Positions 7,184 to 15,395 of a DNA stretch of 41,758 nucleotides are shown piece after piece (within the stretch, counting starts at the first letter, position 1; the number at the start of each line of letters is the position of its first letter). The notes beneath the pieces were generated by a model that did not search any database, was not told the DNA's origin, and saw nothing but the letters and a program-made list of their open reading frames with translations. A program made the position numbers and the translations under genes. This DNA comes from JBECKR01 sp040235415 (GTDB taxonomy: Bacteria > Acidobacteriota > Polarisedimenticolia > Polarisedimenticolales > Polarisedimenticolaceae), in assembly GCA_040235415.1 (NCBI GenBank), contig JBECKR010000173.1, positions 1 through 41,758 of the forward strand, in the 5' to 3' direction.

Positions 7184-9904
7184 ATGCCGTCCTGCCCCGC
7201 ATGCTCCGCGCCGGTCGCCGAGGACGCGCGGTTCTGCAGCGCCTGCGGCGTCGACGTCACGGCGACCGATCCCGAGGCGACGCTCACGAGCGTGCCGCGG
7301 GGTTCCCCGGACGCCTCCGGCTCGGGGTCCGCCGGGCCGGCGTCCAGAAACCCGTCGTCCCGGACCCCGGCCGAAGGGCGGTTCGTCCCGGGCGCGGTCG
7401 TCGCCGGGCGCTACCGCGTCGTCGGCTTGCTCGGCCGGGGCGGCATGGGCGAGGTCTACCGCGCCGACGACCTCAAGCTCGGGCAGCCCGTGGCGCTCAA
7501 GTTCCTCCCCCGGGCGGTCGAGGGAGACCCCGACCGACTCGAGAGGTTCGTCAACGAGGTCCGTGTGGCGCGGCAGGTGTCGCACCCGAACGTCTGCCGG
7601 GTGTACGACATCGGTGACGTCGGGGGGCAGCACTACCTCTCGATGGAGTTCGTCGACGGCGAGGACCTCGCATCGCTGCTGCGGAGGATCGGACGGCTGC
7701 CGGAGGACAAGGCGATCCAGATCGGGAGGCAGATGTGCGCGGGTCTCGCCGCCGCGCACGCCCAAGGGATCCTCCACCGCGACCTCAAGCCGGCGAACGT
7801 CATGATCGACGGTCGCGGTCGCGTCCGAATCACCGACTTCGGGCTCGCGGGGCTTCAGGCGTCGTTCTCCGGCGCGGAGATCCGGGCCGGCACGCCGACC
7901 TACATGTCCCCCGAACAGCTCGAGGGACGCGAGGTGACCGTCCGCAGCGACGTCTACGCGCTCGGCCTGGTGCTGTACGAGCTGTTCACCGGGACGGCCG
8001 CGTTCGAGGCCGGGTCCACCCAGGAGCTGCTCCGCCTGCAGCGCGAGTCGCGGCCGGCGAGACCGTCGTCCCGCCTCGGCTCGATCGACCCGCGGGTCGA
8101 GAACGTGCTGTTGCGCTGCCTCGAGCGTGATCCGGAGCGTCGGCCGTCGAGCCCCCTCGCGGTCGCCGCCTCACTCCCCGGCGGAGATCCCCTCGCCGAG
8201 GCGCTCGCGGCCGGCGAGACGCCCTCGCCGGAGATGGTGGCGGCCGCGGGCAGGATCGGGGGACTCCGTCCCGCGGCGGCGCTGGCGCTGCTCGCGTTCT
8301 GCCTGGTCGGCGTGGCGGCGACGACGATCGCCACCGGGTGGTCGTCCGCGGTCGGCAGGCTCGCGCCGCCCCACCCGCCGGCGGTGCTCGAGGACCGGGC
8401 GGTCGGGATCGCGAAGACGCTCGGGTACGAGTCCGTGCCCGGCGATCGAGAACGCGCGTTCCGGATGGACCAGGCCTGGCTGCGATCGGTGTCCGAGGAT
8501 CCCGACACCGTCACGCGCTGGGATCGCATCGCTCGCGATCGTCCGTCGCCCCTGCGATTCTGGTACCGCTCGAGCCCGCGCCCGCTGGTTCCCTCGAACT
8601 ACGGATCGACGGTGACACCGGACGACCCGCCGCTCGACGTCCCCGGGATGATCGCGGTCGAACTCGACACGCGTGGGCACCTGGTGCGGTTTGCCGCGGT
8701 CCCCCCGAGGTTCGACGACACGGCGGTTCCGGCCTCCCCTCTGGCCTGGACCCCGGCGTTGGCGGCCGCGGGGATCGATCCCGCCTCGCTTCGAGAGGTC
8801 CCGCCGGCGTGGTCCGCGCCGGTCGCGACCGACCGCAGCGTCGCTTGGGAGGGCACGTTCGCCGGTGCGTCGGGAGCGCCGGTCCACGTCGAGGCCGGCG
8901 CGTGGCGAGGGCGCGTCGCGTACTTCGAGGTGATCCCGTCGTGGACGCCGCGGACGCCGGCGGCGGCGTCCTCGGCCGACCGCATCGCGAACGTCGTCCT
9001 GATCGTCGTGCTCGGGACGCTCGTCGTCGGGGCGGCCCTGCTGGCGCGGCGCAATCTGAGGCTGGGACGGGGGGACCGGCGAGGAGCATTCCGACTCGCG
9101 GCGGGAGTGTTCGCCGTCGGAATGACTTCATGGCTGTTCGCCGCCGATCACGTCGCGTCGCTGGCCGAGGTCGGGATGCTCTTCGAAGCGATCGGCGCGG
9201 CGCTGGTCTTCGCCGGGATCGGATGGCTGATCTACGTCGCGCTCGAGCCGTACGTCCGGCGGCTGTGGCCGGACACGCTGGTGTCATGGAGCCGGCTGAT
9301 CGACGGCCGGTGGCGCGACCCGTTCGTGGGCCGGTCGGTGCTGCTCGGCGCGTCGGTCGGCGTCGGGATGGCACTGCTGATCCGCTCGATGCCGCTGATC
9401 TCGCGCGCCCTCGGCGACCCGCCGACGCCGCCCGCTTTCGGCACCCTCACCGTGATCGACGGACCGTTCCCGGCCATCGGCAACATCCTGAGCATCGTGC
9501 TGAGCGCGATGATCGTCCCGTTCGGCGTGATGTTCGTGATCGTGCTGATGCGGTTCGTGCTGCGCCGGCGGTGGGCCGCCGTCGGTGTGACCTGGCTGCT
9601 GTTCGCGACCTTGGGAGTGCTGCAAAACCAGTCGGGCGGGGCCGTCGCGACCTTCGCGATCGTCTTCGGTCTGGTGTGGGCCGCGGTCCTCACGGTGCTG
9701 GTGCGCTACGGGATGGCGTCGCTGCTGTCGGTGTTCGTCGTCGCGAACACGCTGCTCGTGATCGGCGTTCCGATCGCGCCGTCGACCTGGTACTTCGGGA
9801 CCGCGATCGTGATGCTGCTCGTGCCGGCAGGCATCGTCGTGTACGGCTTCGCGGTCTCGATCCGCGGCCGCGCGCTGTTTCGCGACGATCTGTTGGAGGG
9901 GTAA
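7184..9904 (+). CDS. Zinc-ribbon Ser/Thr protein kinase with a multi-TM C-terminus
   Basis: 906 residues. Residues 4-21 are a zinc ribbon (C4, C7, C18, C21). Residues about 75-330 form a PknB-type kinase: glycine loop GRGGMG at 84-89, VALK with Lys106, HRDLKPAN at 198-205, DFG at 218-220 and GTPTYMSPEQL near 236. All catalytic residues are kept, so it should be active. A transmembrane helix at about 363-386 is followed by about 240 residues that are probably extracytoplasmic, then a block of seven or so hydrophobic helices running to the end. The layout suggests a receptor kinase that senses through its membrane and exported part. The ATG at 7184 has GAGG 12 bases upstream; an in-frame ATG at 7166 would add six residues. 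No substrate gene is adjacent. Confidence 0.87.
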   Translation: MPSCPACSAPVAEDARFCSACGVDVTATDPEATLTSVPRGSPDASGSGSAGPASRNPSSRTPAEGRFVPGAVVAGRYRVVGLLGRGGMGEVYRADDLKLGQPVALKFLPRAVEGDPDRLERFVNEVRVARQVSHPNVCRVYDIGDVGGQHYLSMEFVDGEDLASLLRRIGRLPEDKAIQIGRQMCAGLAAAHAQGILHRDLKPANVMIDGRGRVRITDFGLAGLQASFSGAEIRAGTPTYMSPEQLEGREVTVRSDVYALGLVLYELFTGTAAFEAGSTQELLRLQRESRPARPSSRLGSIDPRVENVLLRCLERDPERRPSSPLAVAASLPGGDPLAEALAAGETPSPEMVAAAGRIGGLRPAAALALLAFCLVGVAATTIATGWSSAVGRLAPPHPPAVLEDRAVGIAKTLGYESVPGDRERAFRMDQAWLRSVSEDPDTVTRWDRIARDRPSPLRFWYRSSPRPLVPSNYGSTVTPDDPPLDVPGMIAVELDTRGHLVRFAAVPPRFDDTAVPASPLAWTPALAAAGIDPASLREVPPAWSAPVATDRSVAWEGTFAGASGAPVHVEAGAWRGRVAYFEVIPSWTPRTPAAASSADRIANVVLIVVLGTLVVGAALLARRNLRLGRGDRRGAFRLAAGVFAVGMTSWLFAADHVASLAEVGMLFEAIGAALVFAGIGWLIYVALEPYVRRLWPDTLVSWSRLIDGRWRDPFVGRSVLLGASVGVGMALLIRSMPLISRALGDPPTPPAFGTLTVIDGPFPAIGNILSIVLSAMIVPFGVMFVIVLMRFVLRRRWAAVGVTWLLFATLGVLQNQSGGAVATFAIVFGLVWAAVLTVLVRYGMASLLSVFVVANTLLVIGVPIAPSTWYFGTAIVMLLVPAGIVVYGFAVSIRGRALFRDDLLEG

Positions 9905-9917
9905 GGCAAGGCGGCTA

Positions 9918-9964
9918 GGGGACATTCCTCCGTTTCGACGGAGTCGAAACGGAGGAATGTCCCC
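9918..9964. repeat. Palindromic GGGGACATTCCTC element, copy 1
   Basis: A 47-bp perfect inverted repeat: 22-base arms beginning GGGGACATTCCTCC and ending GGAGGAATGTCCCC, around a three-base GGA loop. It lies between the convergent kinase and nrdJ genes, 13 bases after one stop and 6 bases beyond the other. Its outer 13 bases are identical to those of the element at 40420-40492, while the inside differs. That points to a dispersed REP-like sequence rather than a gene-specific terminator, although it could also act as a bidirectional terminator here. Confidence 0.75.
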
Positions 9965-9970
9965 GGCTCC

Positions 9971-12757
9971 TCAGGAGCAGCCGCTCGTCGCGCCGCAGTT
10001 GACGCAGGCGTAGCAGGCGCCGTTGCGGACCATGATCTCGCCGCACTCGTGGCACGGCGGCGCGTCGGCCTGGCTTACGAACACCGCGCGCTCGCGGGCG
10101 CGCAGCGCGTCGGTGCCGTCTTCGTCCCCCCGTTCGGCGGGCTCGGAATCGAGCTCGTTCCCGTTGGCGAGCAGCGCGGTCTTGGGCTGGTCCTCGACCG
10201 GGAGGAACTGCTTCGCGAGCCAGCGGAACACGTAGTCGACGATCGACTTCGCGATCGGGATGTCCGGATTGCCGGTGAAGCCGCTCGGCTCGAATCGCAC
10301 GTGCGTGAACTTGTCGACGAGGAACCTGAGCTCGACGCCGTGCTGCAGGGAGAAGGAGATCGCCGTCGCGAAAGCGTCCGCGAAGCCCGCGAGCGTCGAC
10401 CCCGCCTTTCCGAGCGTGATGAAGATCTCGCCCGGCATGCCGCCCTCGTACAGGCCGGCCGTAATGTAGCCCTCGTGGCCGGCGACCGAGAACTTGTGAG
10501 TGATCGACCGCCGGGTGTCCGGGAGCTTGCGGCGGCTCGGCTGCGCGGCGACCGCGGCGGCGGACGCGGCGGCGGCCTTCTTCTCCTTGCCGGTCGACAG
10601 CGGCTGGGTCCGCTTGCATCCGTCGCGGTAGATCGCGATCGCCTTCAGCCCCAGCTTCCACGCCTCGACGTAGGTCCGCTCGATCTCCTCGACGGTGGAC
10701 TCGTTCGGCATGTTGACCGTCTTCGAGATCGCTCCGGACAGGAACGGCTGGACCGCCGCCATCATCTTGACGTGACCCATGTACTGGATGGAGCGCTTGC
10801 CGTTCGCGGGCTTGAACGCGCAGTCGAAGACCCCGAGATGCTCGCTCTCGAGCCCGGGGGCACCTTCGATCGTGTCGTGCGCGTTGATGTAGTCGACGAT
10901 GCGTTGGATCGTTTCCCGGTCGTATCCGAGTCGCTTCAACGCGAACGGTACGGTGTTGTTGACGATCTTGAAGACGCCGCCGCCGACGAGCTTCTTGTAC
11001 TTGACGAGCGCGAGATCCGGCTCGATCCCGGTCGTGTCGCAGTCCATCATGAAAGCGATCGTCCCGGTCGGCGCGAGCACCGTTGCCTGCGAGTTGCGGT
11101 ATCCGTAGTCCTGACCGAGCGCGAGCGCGTCCGCCCACGCGCCCCTCGCCGCCGCCAGCAGGTCGGACGGGACGAGCTTGGGATCGAGCCCGTCCGCGTG
11201 GTCGCGATGCTTGTGCATCACGCCGATGAACGGCTCGCGGTTCCGTTCGTAGCCCTCGAACGGTTTCTGCTTCGCCGCGATTCGAGCGGACTGCGCGTAT
11301 GCCTCTCCGCACATCAACGCGGTGATCGCCCCGGCGTAGGCGCGACCGGCGTCCGAATCGTACGGCAGCCCCCGGGACATCAGCACCGCCCCGAGGTTCG
11401 CGTAGCCGAGACCGAGCGGGCGATAGGCGTGCGAGTTCCGGGTGATCGCTTCGGTGGGGTAGGAAGCGTTGTCCACCCAGATCTCCATCGCCGAGATCGT
11501 CACGTCGACGGCATGGCGGAACGCCTCCATGTCGAACTCGCCGTCCGGGCGCCGGAACTTCATCAGGTTGAGCGACGCGAGATTGCACGCCGTGTCGTCG
11601 AGGAACATGTACTCGGAGCACGGGTTCGACGCGTTGATGCGGGACGTGTTCGGGCAGGTGTGCCACGAGTTCACCGTGGTGTCGAATTGGATCCCCGGGT
11701 CGCCGCACACCCAGGCCGCCTCGGCCGTGTGCCGCATCAGGTCCCCGGCCTTGTAGGTTCCGATCGACTTGCCGGTCGTGACCGCCCTCGTCTTCCACTC
11801 TTCGTCCGCGAGCACCGCACGCATGAAGTCGTCGGTGACGCGAACCGAGTGGTTGGCGTTCTGGAAGAACACGGAATCGTAGGCCCCGCCGACGACGTTG
11901 AACTCGCCGCTGTAGCCGGCATCGATCAACGCCCAGGCCTTCTTCTCCTCCTCGGACTTGCTCTTGATGAAGTCCTCGATGTCCGGGTGATCCACGTTCA
12001 GGATCACCATCTTGGCCGCGCGGCGGGTCTTGCCGCCGGACTTGATGACCCCGGCGAATGCGTCGTAGCCCTTCATGAACGACACCGGGCCGGAGGCCGT
12101 GCCGCCGCCTGCGAGCGGCTCGCGGCTGGAGCGGATCGGCGACAGGTTCGAGCCGGTGCCGGAGCCGTACTTGAACAGCATGCCTTCGGTCTTCGCGAGA
12201 TCGAGGATCGATTGCATGGTGTCGTTGACGGAATTGATGAAGCAGGCCGAGACCTGCGGATGCTCCTCGACGCCGCAGTTGAACCAGACCGGGGAGTTGA
12301 ACGACACGTGCTGGTGCACGAGGAGGTAGGTCAATTCGTGCTCGAACGCGACCGCGTCGTCCTCGGACGCGAAGTAGCCGTCCTCGCGGCCCCACCGTCC
12401 GGCGGCGTGCACGACGCGATCGATCAGTTGCCGAACGCTGTGCTCCCGCTCGGGGCTGCCCAGCGGTCCGCGGAAGTACTTCTGTGCGACGACGTTCGTG
12501 GCGAGCTGCGACCAGGTCGACGGGACCTCGACGTTACGCTGCTCGAACGCGACCTCTCCGCGCTCGTTGGAGATGACCGCGTCCCGTAGCTCCCACTCGA
12601 TGTCGTCGTACGGGTGGCGTCCCGCCTTGGTGTAGCGACGCGCGATCCTCAATCCCTCGCGATGGTCCGGACGCGTGCGCGGCCCGTGGGCCGGCGACTC
12701 GCTCGCGGGGTTGCTGCTCTTGGCGTCGTTCGACGACCGGGGATCGCTTTGGAGCAT
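9971..12757 (-). CDS. nrdJ: Adenosylcobalamin-dependent (class II) ribonucleoside-diphosphate reductase
   Basis: 928 residues, the usual size for large NrdJ proteins. It reduces ribonucleotides to deoxyribonucleotides with a radical made from adenosylcobalamin, and so needs no oxygen and no NrdB subunit. Visible landmarks are the early FNSPVWFNCG, FKYGSGTGSNLSPIR, GGKTRRAAKMVILN, NPCSEYMFLDDTACNLASLNL (active-site region, near residue 390), LAPTGTIAFMMDCDTTGIEPD, and the C-terminal Cys-rich tail CHECGEIM..CYACVNCGATSGCS that binds zinc in this subfamily. The start at 12757 is set by AGGAGG eight bases upstream; the frame continues 40 codons further but covers the leader. Two NrdR-like boxes overlap its upstream promoter, so NrdR repression is likely. 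No cobalamin riboswitch was seen in the leader. Confidence 0.96.
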   Translation of the reverse strand: MLQSDPRSSNDAKSSNPASESPAHGPRTRPDHREGLRIARRYTKAGRHPYDDIEWELRDAVISNERGEVAFEQRNVEVPSTWSQLATNVVAQKYFRGPLGSPEREHSVRQLIDRVVHAAGRWGREDGYFASEDDAVAFEHELTYLLVHQHVSFNSPVWFNCGVEEHPQVSACFINSVNDTMQSILDLAKTEGMLFKYGSGTGSNLSPIRSSREPLAGGGTASGPVSFMKGYDAFAGVIKSGGKTRRAAKMVILNVDHPDIEDFIKSKSEEEKKAWALIDAGYSGEFNVVGGAYDSVFFQNANHSVRVTDDFMRAVLADEEWKTRAVTTGKSIGTYKAGDLMRHTAEAAWVCGDPGIQFDTTVNSWHTCPNTSRINASNPCSEYMFLDDTACNLASLNLMKFRRPDGEFDMEAFRHAVDVTISAMEIWVDNASYPTEAITRNSHAYRPLGLGYANLGAVLMSRGLPYDSDAGRAYAGAITALMCGEAYAQSARIAAKQKPFEGYERNREPFIGVMHKHRDHADGLDPKLVPSDLLAAARGAWADALALGQDYGYRNSQATVLAPTGTIAFMMDCDTTGIEPDLALVKYKKLVGGGVFKIVNNTVPFALKRLGYDRETIQRIVDYINAHDTIEGAPGLESEHLGVFDCAFKPANGKRSIQYMGHVKMMAAVQPFLSGAISKTVNMPNESTVEEIERTYVEAWKLGLKAIAIYRDGCKRTQPLSTGKEKKAAAASAAAVAAQPSRRKLPDTRRSITHKFSVAGHEGYITAGLYEGGMPGEIFITLGKAGSTLAGFADAFATAISFSLQHGVELRFLVDKFTHVRFEPSGFTGNPDIPIAKSIVDYVFRWLAKQFLPVEDQPKTALLANGNELDSEPAERGDEDGTDALRARERAVFVSQADAPPCHECGEIMVRNGACYACVNCGATSGCS

Positions 12758-12935
12758 CGCTCTCGCCTCCTGCTGGACTACGTTCACGCCTTCGACGGGG
12801 GAAGACGCGATGTCGACGACCGCGGATGGCGACCCGGACCCCATGCCCCGTCCGACCCTCGGAGCCGCACCCGGCAAACGGCCTGAGAGATATCAGGGCG
12901 CCGCGCCGCGTGTCAAGGGGGAAACCCGGACCAAT

Positions 12936-12951
12936 CCACAAAATGTTGTTG
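12936..12951 (-). promoter_or_regulatory. NrdR box 2 (gene-proximal)
   Basis: Read on the minus strand, this 16-mer ends in ACATTTTGTGG and agrees with the NrdR consensus ACACWATATMTWGTGT at 11 of 16 positions. It begins exactly 32 bases (three helical turns) after box 1, the spacing typical of paired NrdR sites. Confidence 0.6.
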
Positions 12952-12964
12952 TCTAGATAATCAG

Positions 12965-12994
12965 AGGATACCAGATATGGGGGATCACGGTCAA
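12965..12994 (-). promoter_or_regulatory. nrdJ promoter (-35 TTGACC, -10 TATCCT)
   Basis: On the minus strand TTGACC (12989-12994) is followed after 18 bases by TATCCT (12965-12970), a reasonable housekeeping-sigma promoter. NrdR box 1 covers the spacer and reaches into the -10, and box 2 lies just downstream, so a bound repressor would block polymerase. The leader would be about 200 bases. Confidence 0.5.
12968..12983 (-). promoter_or_regulatory. NrdR box 1 (promoter-overlapping)
   Basis: Read on the minus strand as CCCCCATATCTGGTAT. It keeps the central ATATCT and agrees with the NrdR consensus at 11 of 16 positions. A 16-base spacer separates it from box 2. Confidence 0.6.
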
Positions 12995-13096
12995 GTCCTG
13001 AACCGTCCGGAAGCACGGCCGTTTCAGTGACTTGAAACCGATTTCACTCCGGGTTCGTCGGGCGTTCGCCTTTCCCTCGGCCCGAGATTCCCTCCG

Positions 13097-13438
13097 TCAG
13101 ACGCCTCCGGCGCGCTCCCTCCACGCCCGGAAGCGCGTGAGCCAATCCGTGGGGGGGTCGATGAAGCGGATCCCCATTCCGCAGTCGAGCACGTGCGCGA
13201 GCCGCGGCGGGGCCTTCTTGGCCCACACCACCTGCGCCCACATCGCGAACGGGCGCCCGTCGAGCTCCATGCGGATCTGGATCGTGCTGCCCGGGGCGTG
13301 GACGCTGTTGGTGCGCAGGAACGCGCCGGTCTCGGAGAGGTTCTTGCTGAACGCCGTGCGCTCGAGCTTTGCGGCGCCGAATCGGACCATGACGCGTCGA
13401 CGGGCGCGGGGGGCGGGGGTCTCGGGGCCGTTGCGCAT
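13097..13438 (-). CDS. PilZ domain protein
   Basis: 113 residues forming a single PilZ domain with almost no extension. Both cyclic-di-GMP-binding motifs are recognisable: an arginine-rich RARRRVMVRFG near residue 12 (RxxxR) and NLSETGAFLRT near residue 38 ([D/N]xSxxG). A beta-barrel pattern follows (STIQIRMELDG, FAMWAQVVWAKK) and it ends with MGIRFIDPP, common in this family. Such small PilZ proteins act as cyclic-di-GMP receptors that control motility, pili or polysaccharide export. The target is not evident, but a PilT-like gene lies elsewhere in the window. It is followed by nrdJ only after a 339-base gap, so it is probably transcribed separately. Confidence 0.85.
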   Translation of the reverse strand: MRNGPETPAPRARRRVMVRFGAAKLERTAFSKNLSETGAFLRTNSVHAPGSTIQIRMELDGRPFAMWAQVVWAKKAPPRLAHVLDCGMGIRFIDPPTDWLTRFRAWRERAGGV

Positions 13439-13492
13439 CGCGTCCTCCGGGCCGGGTCCGCGGCCGGCCCCGGTTTCGGATTTCCGGGAAAT

Positions 13493-14548
13493 CTAGGTCC
13501 CGTCCCCCGACGACGGCAACCCGAGGCGATCGAGCGCCCAGGCGGCGTGGGAGCGCACGACCGGATCGGGGTCGGAGGCGGCCGCCTCGAGCGCGGGCCG
13601 GGTTCGAGGATCGCGAAGGTTCCCCAGAACCACGCACGCGTTGCGCCGCATCCCGCGGAACGTCGCGCGCATCAGCGACGTCCCGGAGTACCTTCGCCGG
13701 AACTCGGCCTCGTCCATCGCGAGGATCTCGACCGGATCGAGCGAGCGCAGATCGTCACGGACCTCGAAGCGGTCGTCGTCCGGAGCGTGGGCGAAGGAGA
13801 CGTTCCAGGGACAGACGGTCTGGCAGTCGTCGCAGCCGAACATCCACGTCCCGATGCCCGCGCGTCTGTCGGGCGCGATCGCGCCACGGTGCTCGATCGT
13901 CCAGTAGCTGACGCACCGGTTCGCGTCGACGACCCCGGGCTCGACGATCGCGCCGGTCGGACAGGCGTCGATGCAGGCGGTGCAGCTTCCGCAGTGATCC
14001 GCCGCGGGTCCGGCGTCCGGCTCGAGGTCCGCCGCGGTGAGGATCTCGCCGAGCAGCACCCACGAGCCGAGGTCCCGCGTCAGGAGGTTGGCGTTCTTGC
14101 CGATCCAACCGATGCCGGATCGCTCGGCCCAAGCGCGCTCGAGCACGGGAAGGGTGTCGACCGCGCTCCGCGCCGGCAGGCCGGTCCGCTCCTCGAGCCA
14201 GGCCGCCACGCGGCGCAGCCGACCGCCGAGGATCTTGTGGTAGTCGCGCCCGCGCGCATAGCGGGCGACGCGGCCCCGACCCGGGGCGACCGCTTCCGGC
14301 GGCTCGTGCGGGCCGTGGTTCATCGCGAGCGCGACCACGCTCCTGCACCCCGAGAGCACACGACGGGGATCGCCGCGCGCGGCCTCGTCCCGTGCCATCC
14401 AAGCCATGGTCGCGTGATAGTCGCGGCGGAGCCAGGCGGCGAGCACCGCGGCGTGACGTTCGATCCCGTCGGCCCGGGCGATGCCGACGGCGTCGAATCC
14501 CTCCGCTCGGGCTCGCTCGCGAAGCTCGTGCGTCAACCCCGCGCTCAC
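13493..14548 (-). CDS. queG: Epoxyqueuosine reductase QueG
   Basis: 351 residues. QueG performs the last step of queuosine synthesis in tRNA, reducing epoxyqueuosine with cobalamin and two 4Fe-4S clusters. The N-terminal cobalamin-binding part shows DYHATMAWM, YARGRDYHKILGGRL and VDTLPVLERAWAERSGIGWIGKN. The ferredoxin-like part has CGSCTACIDACP plus a later lone Cys (NRCVSYWTIE), and FGCDDCQTVCPWN. The C-terminal region (RATFRGMRRNACVVLGNL, VRSHAAWALDRLG) is the usual HEAT-like tail. The start is the GTG at 14548, which overlaps the trmJ stop as GTGA and indicates translational coupling; the frame runs 17 codons further upstream into trmJ. Both genes act on tRNA. QueG and nrdJ both use cobalamin. 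Confidence 0.93.
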   Translation of the reverse strand: MSAGLTHELRERARAEGFDAVGIARADGIERHAAVLAAWLRRDYHATMAWMARDEAARGDPRRVLSGCRSVVALAMNHGPHEPPEAVAPGRGRVARYARGRDYHKILGGRLRRVAAWLEERTGLPARSAVDTLPVLERAWAERSGIGWIGKNANLLTRDLGSWVLLGEILTAADLEPDAGPAADHCGSCTACIDACPTGAIVEPGVVDANRCVSYWTIEHRGAIAPDRRAGIGTWMFGCDDCQTVCPWNVSFAHAPDDDRFEVRDDLRSLDPVEILAMDEAEFRRRYSGTSLMRATFRGMRRNACVVLGNLRDPRTRPALEAAASDPDPVVRSHAAWALDRLGLPSSGDGT

Positions 14549-15312
14549 GGCTCCGGGTCCTCCCGCGGCGAGGCCGGCCCGGCCCTCCGGGCCGCCCACA
14601 TCACCTGGCGCGCGATCCCGCGCAGGATTCGCACCTCTTCCGAGGTCATGGCCGCCCGACCGAGCAGCCGCCGGATCCGGCGCATCATCGACGACGCGCT
14701 ATCCTGGTGCAGGAATCCGACCGCGAGGAGAGCCGTCTCGAGGTGAGCGTACATCGGCTCGCGCTCCTCGTGCGGCGCGGGCGCTTCGAGCACCGGCTCG
14801 CTCGAGCCGTCGAGCCCCGCGAGGCGGAGCTCCCAGGCCACGACCAGGACCGCCTGCGCGAGATTGAAGGACGGATACGAATCGTCCGCGGGGAAATACA
14901 CCAGATGCGTGCAGCGGTCGAGCTCGGCGTCGGACAGGCCGTGGGCCTCTCGTCCGAAGACCACCGCCAGCCCGCCCCGCGCGGCGAGGGTCGCGAGATC
15001 GGGAGCGACCTCGTCGAGCCGGTAGTGCGGGCGCCGCTGCTTGCCGGCCCGCCGAGTCGTCCCCACGACCGTCGAAGCGCCTTCGAGGGCGGCGTCGAGG
15101 TCGTCGTGGACCGTCGCGTTCTCGAGCACATCCGCCGCGGCGACCGCCATACGTCGCGCTTCCTCCCCTCGCGGATCGCAACCCGGCGCGACGATGGCCA
15201 GACGGGCGAACCCCAGGTTCTTGAGGGCCCGGGCCGCGGCGCCGACGTTCCCCCCGGACTGCGGCTCGACGAGCACGAATCGCACCGCGGACGGGTCGAA
15301 CGCCGCCGTCAT
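14545..15312 (-). CDS. trmJ: tRNA/rRNA 2'-O-methyltransferase, TrmJ-like (SpoU/SPOUT)
   Basis: 255 residues. The SPOUT signatures are in order: motif 1 EPQSGGNVGAAARALKNLGF near residue 16, motif 2 GLAVVFGREAHGLSD near 114, and motif 3 SFNLAQAVLVVAWELR near 147. TrmJ methylates the 2'-O of ribose at tRNA position 32 using S-adenosylmethionine. The C-terminal extension of about 80 residues (LETALLAVGFLHQDSASSMMRRIRRLLGRAAMTSEEVRILRGIARQV) is specific to TrmJ and favours it over other SpoU enzymes. The gene is first in an operon with queG (GTGA overlap), making a tRNA-modification pair. It diverges from the hydrolase gene at 15396. Confidence 0.88.
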   Translation of the reverse strand: MTAAFDPSAVRFVLVEPQSGGNVGAAARALKNLGFARLAIVAPGCDPRGEEARRMAVAAADVLENATVHDDLDAALEGASTVVGTTRRAGKQRRPHYRLDEVAPDLATLAARGGLAVVFGREAHGLSDAELDRCTHLVYFPADDSYPSFNLAQAVLVVAWELRLAGLDGSSEPVLEAPAPHEEREPMYAHLETALLAVGFLHQDSASSMMRRIRRLLGRAAMTSEEVRILRGIARQVMWAARRAGPASPREDPEP

Positions 15313-15395
15313 CCCGTACCTCTCGCCTCCGGGCCGCCGGACGGCGCCCCCGGCGCGAGGATACCGCGGATCGCCGCGGCCGGCGGGAGTCCGGC

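Larger units (their letters stand above)
12758..13096. other. nrdJ control region (339-base gene-free stretch)
   Basis: This gap between the nrdJ start and the end of the PilZ gene is visibly more AT-rich in its middle (about 12930-13040) than its surroundings. It holds the -35/-10 pair and the two NrdR-like boxes listed separately. A second possible minus-strand promoter lies nearer the gene: TTGACA (12909-12914) and TATCTC (12885-12890) 18 bases apart. GTTTCA/TGAAAC arms at 13021-13038 form a short dyad that could end the pilZ transcript or bind a regulator. No open frame here looks real. Confidence 0.6.

Noticed and set aside
10049..12589. 846-codon plus-strand frame opposite nrdJ
   Set aside because: It mirrors the nrdJ reading frame exactly and has a composition typical of antisense frames.
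12758..13096. Cobalamin riboswitch upstream of nrdJ
   Set aside because: The leader has no B12-box-like sequence or the conserved junctions of that riboswitch; the AT-rich part is explained by promoter and NrdR boxes.
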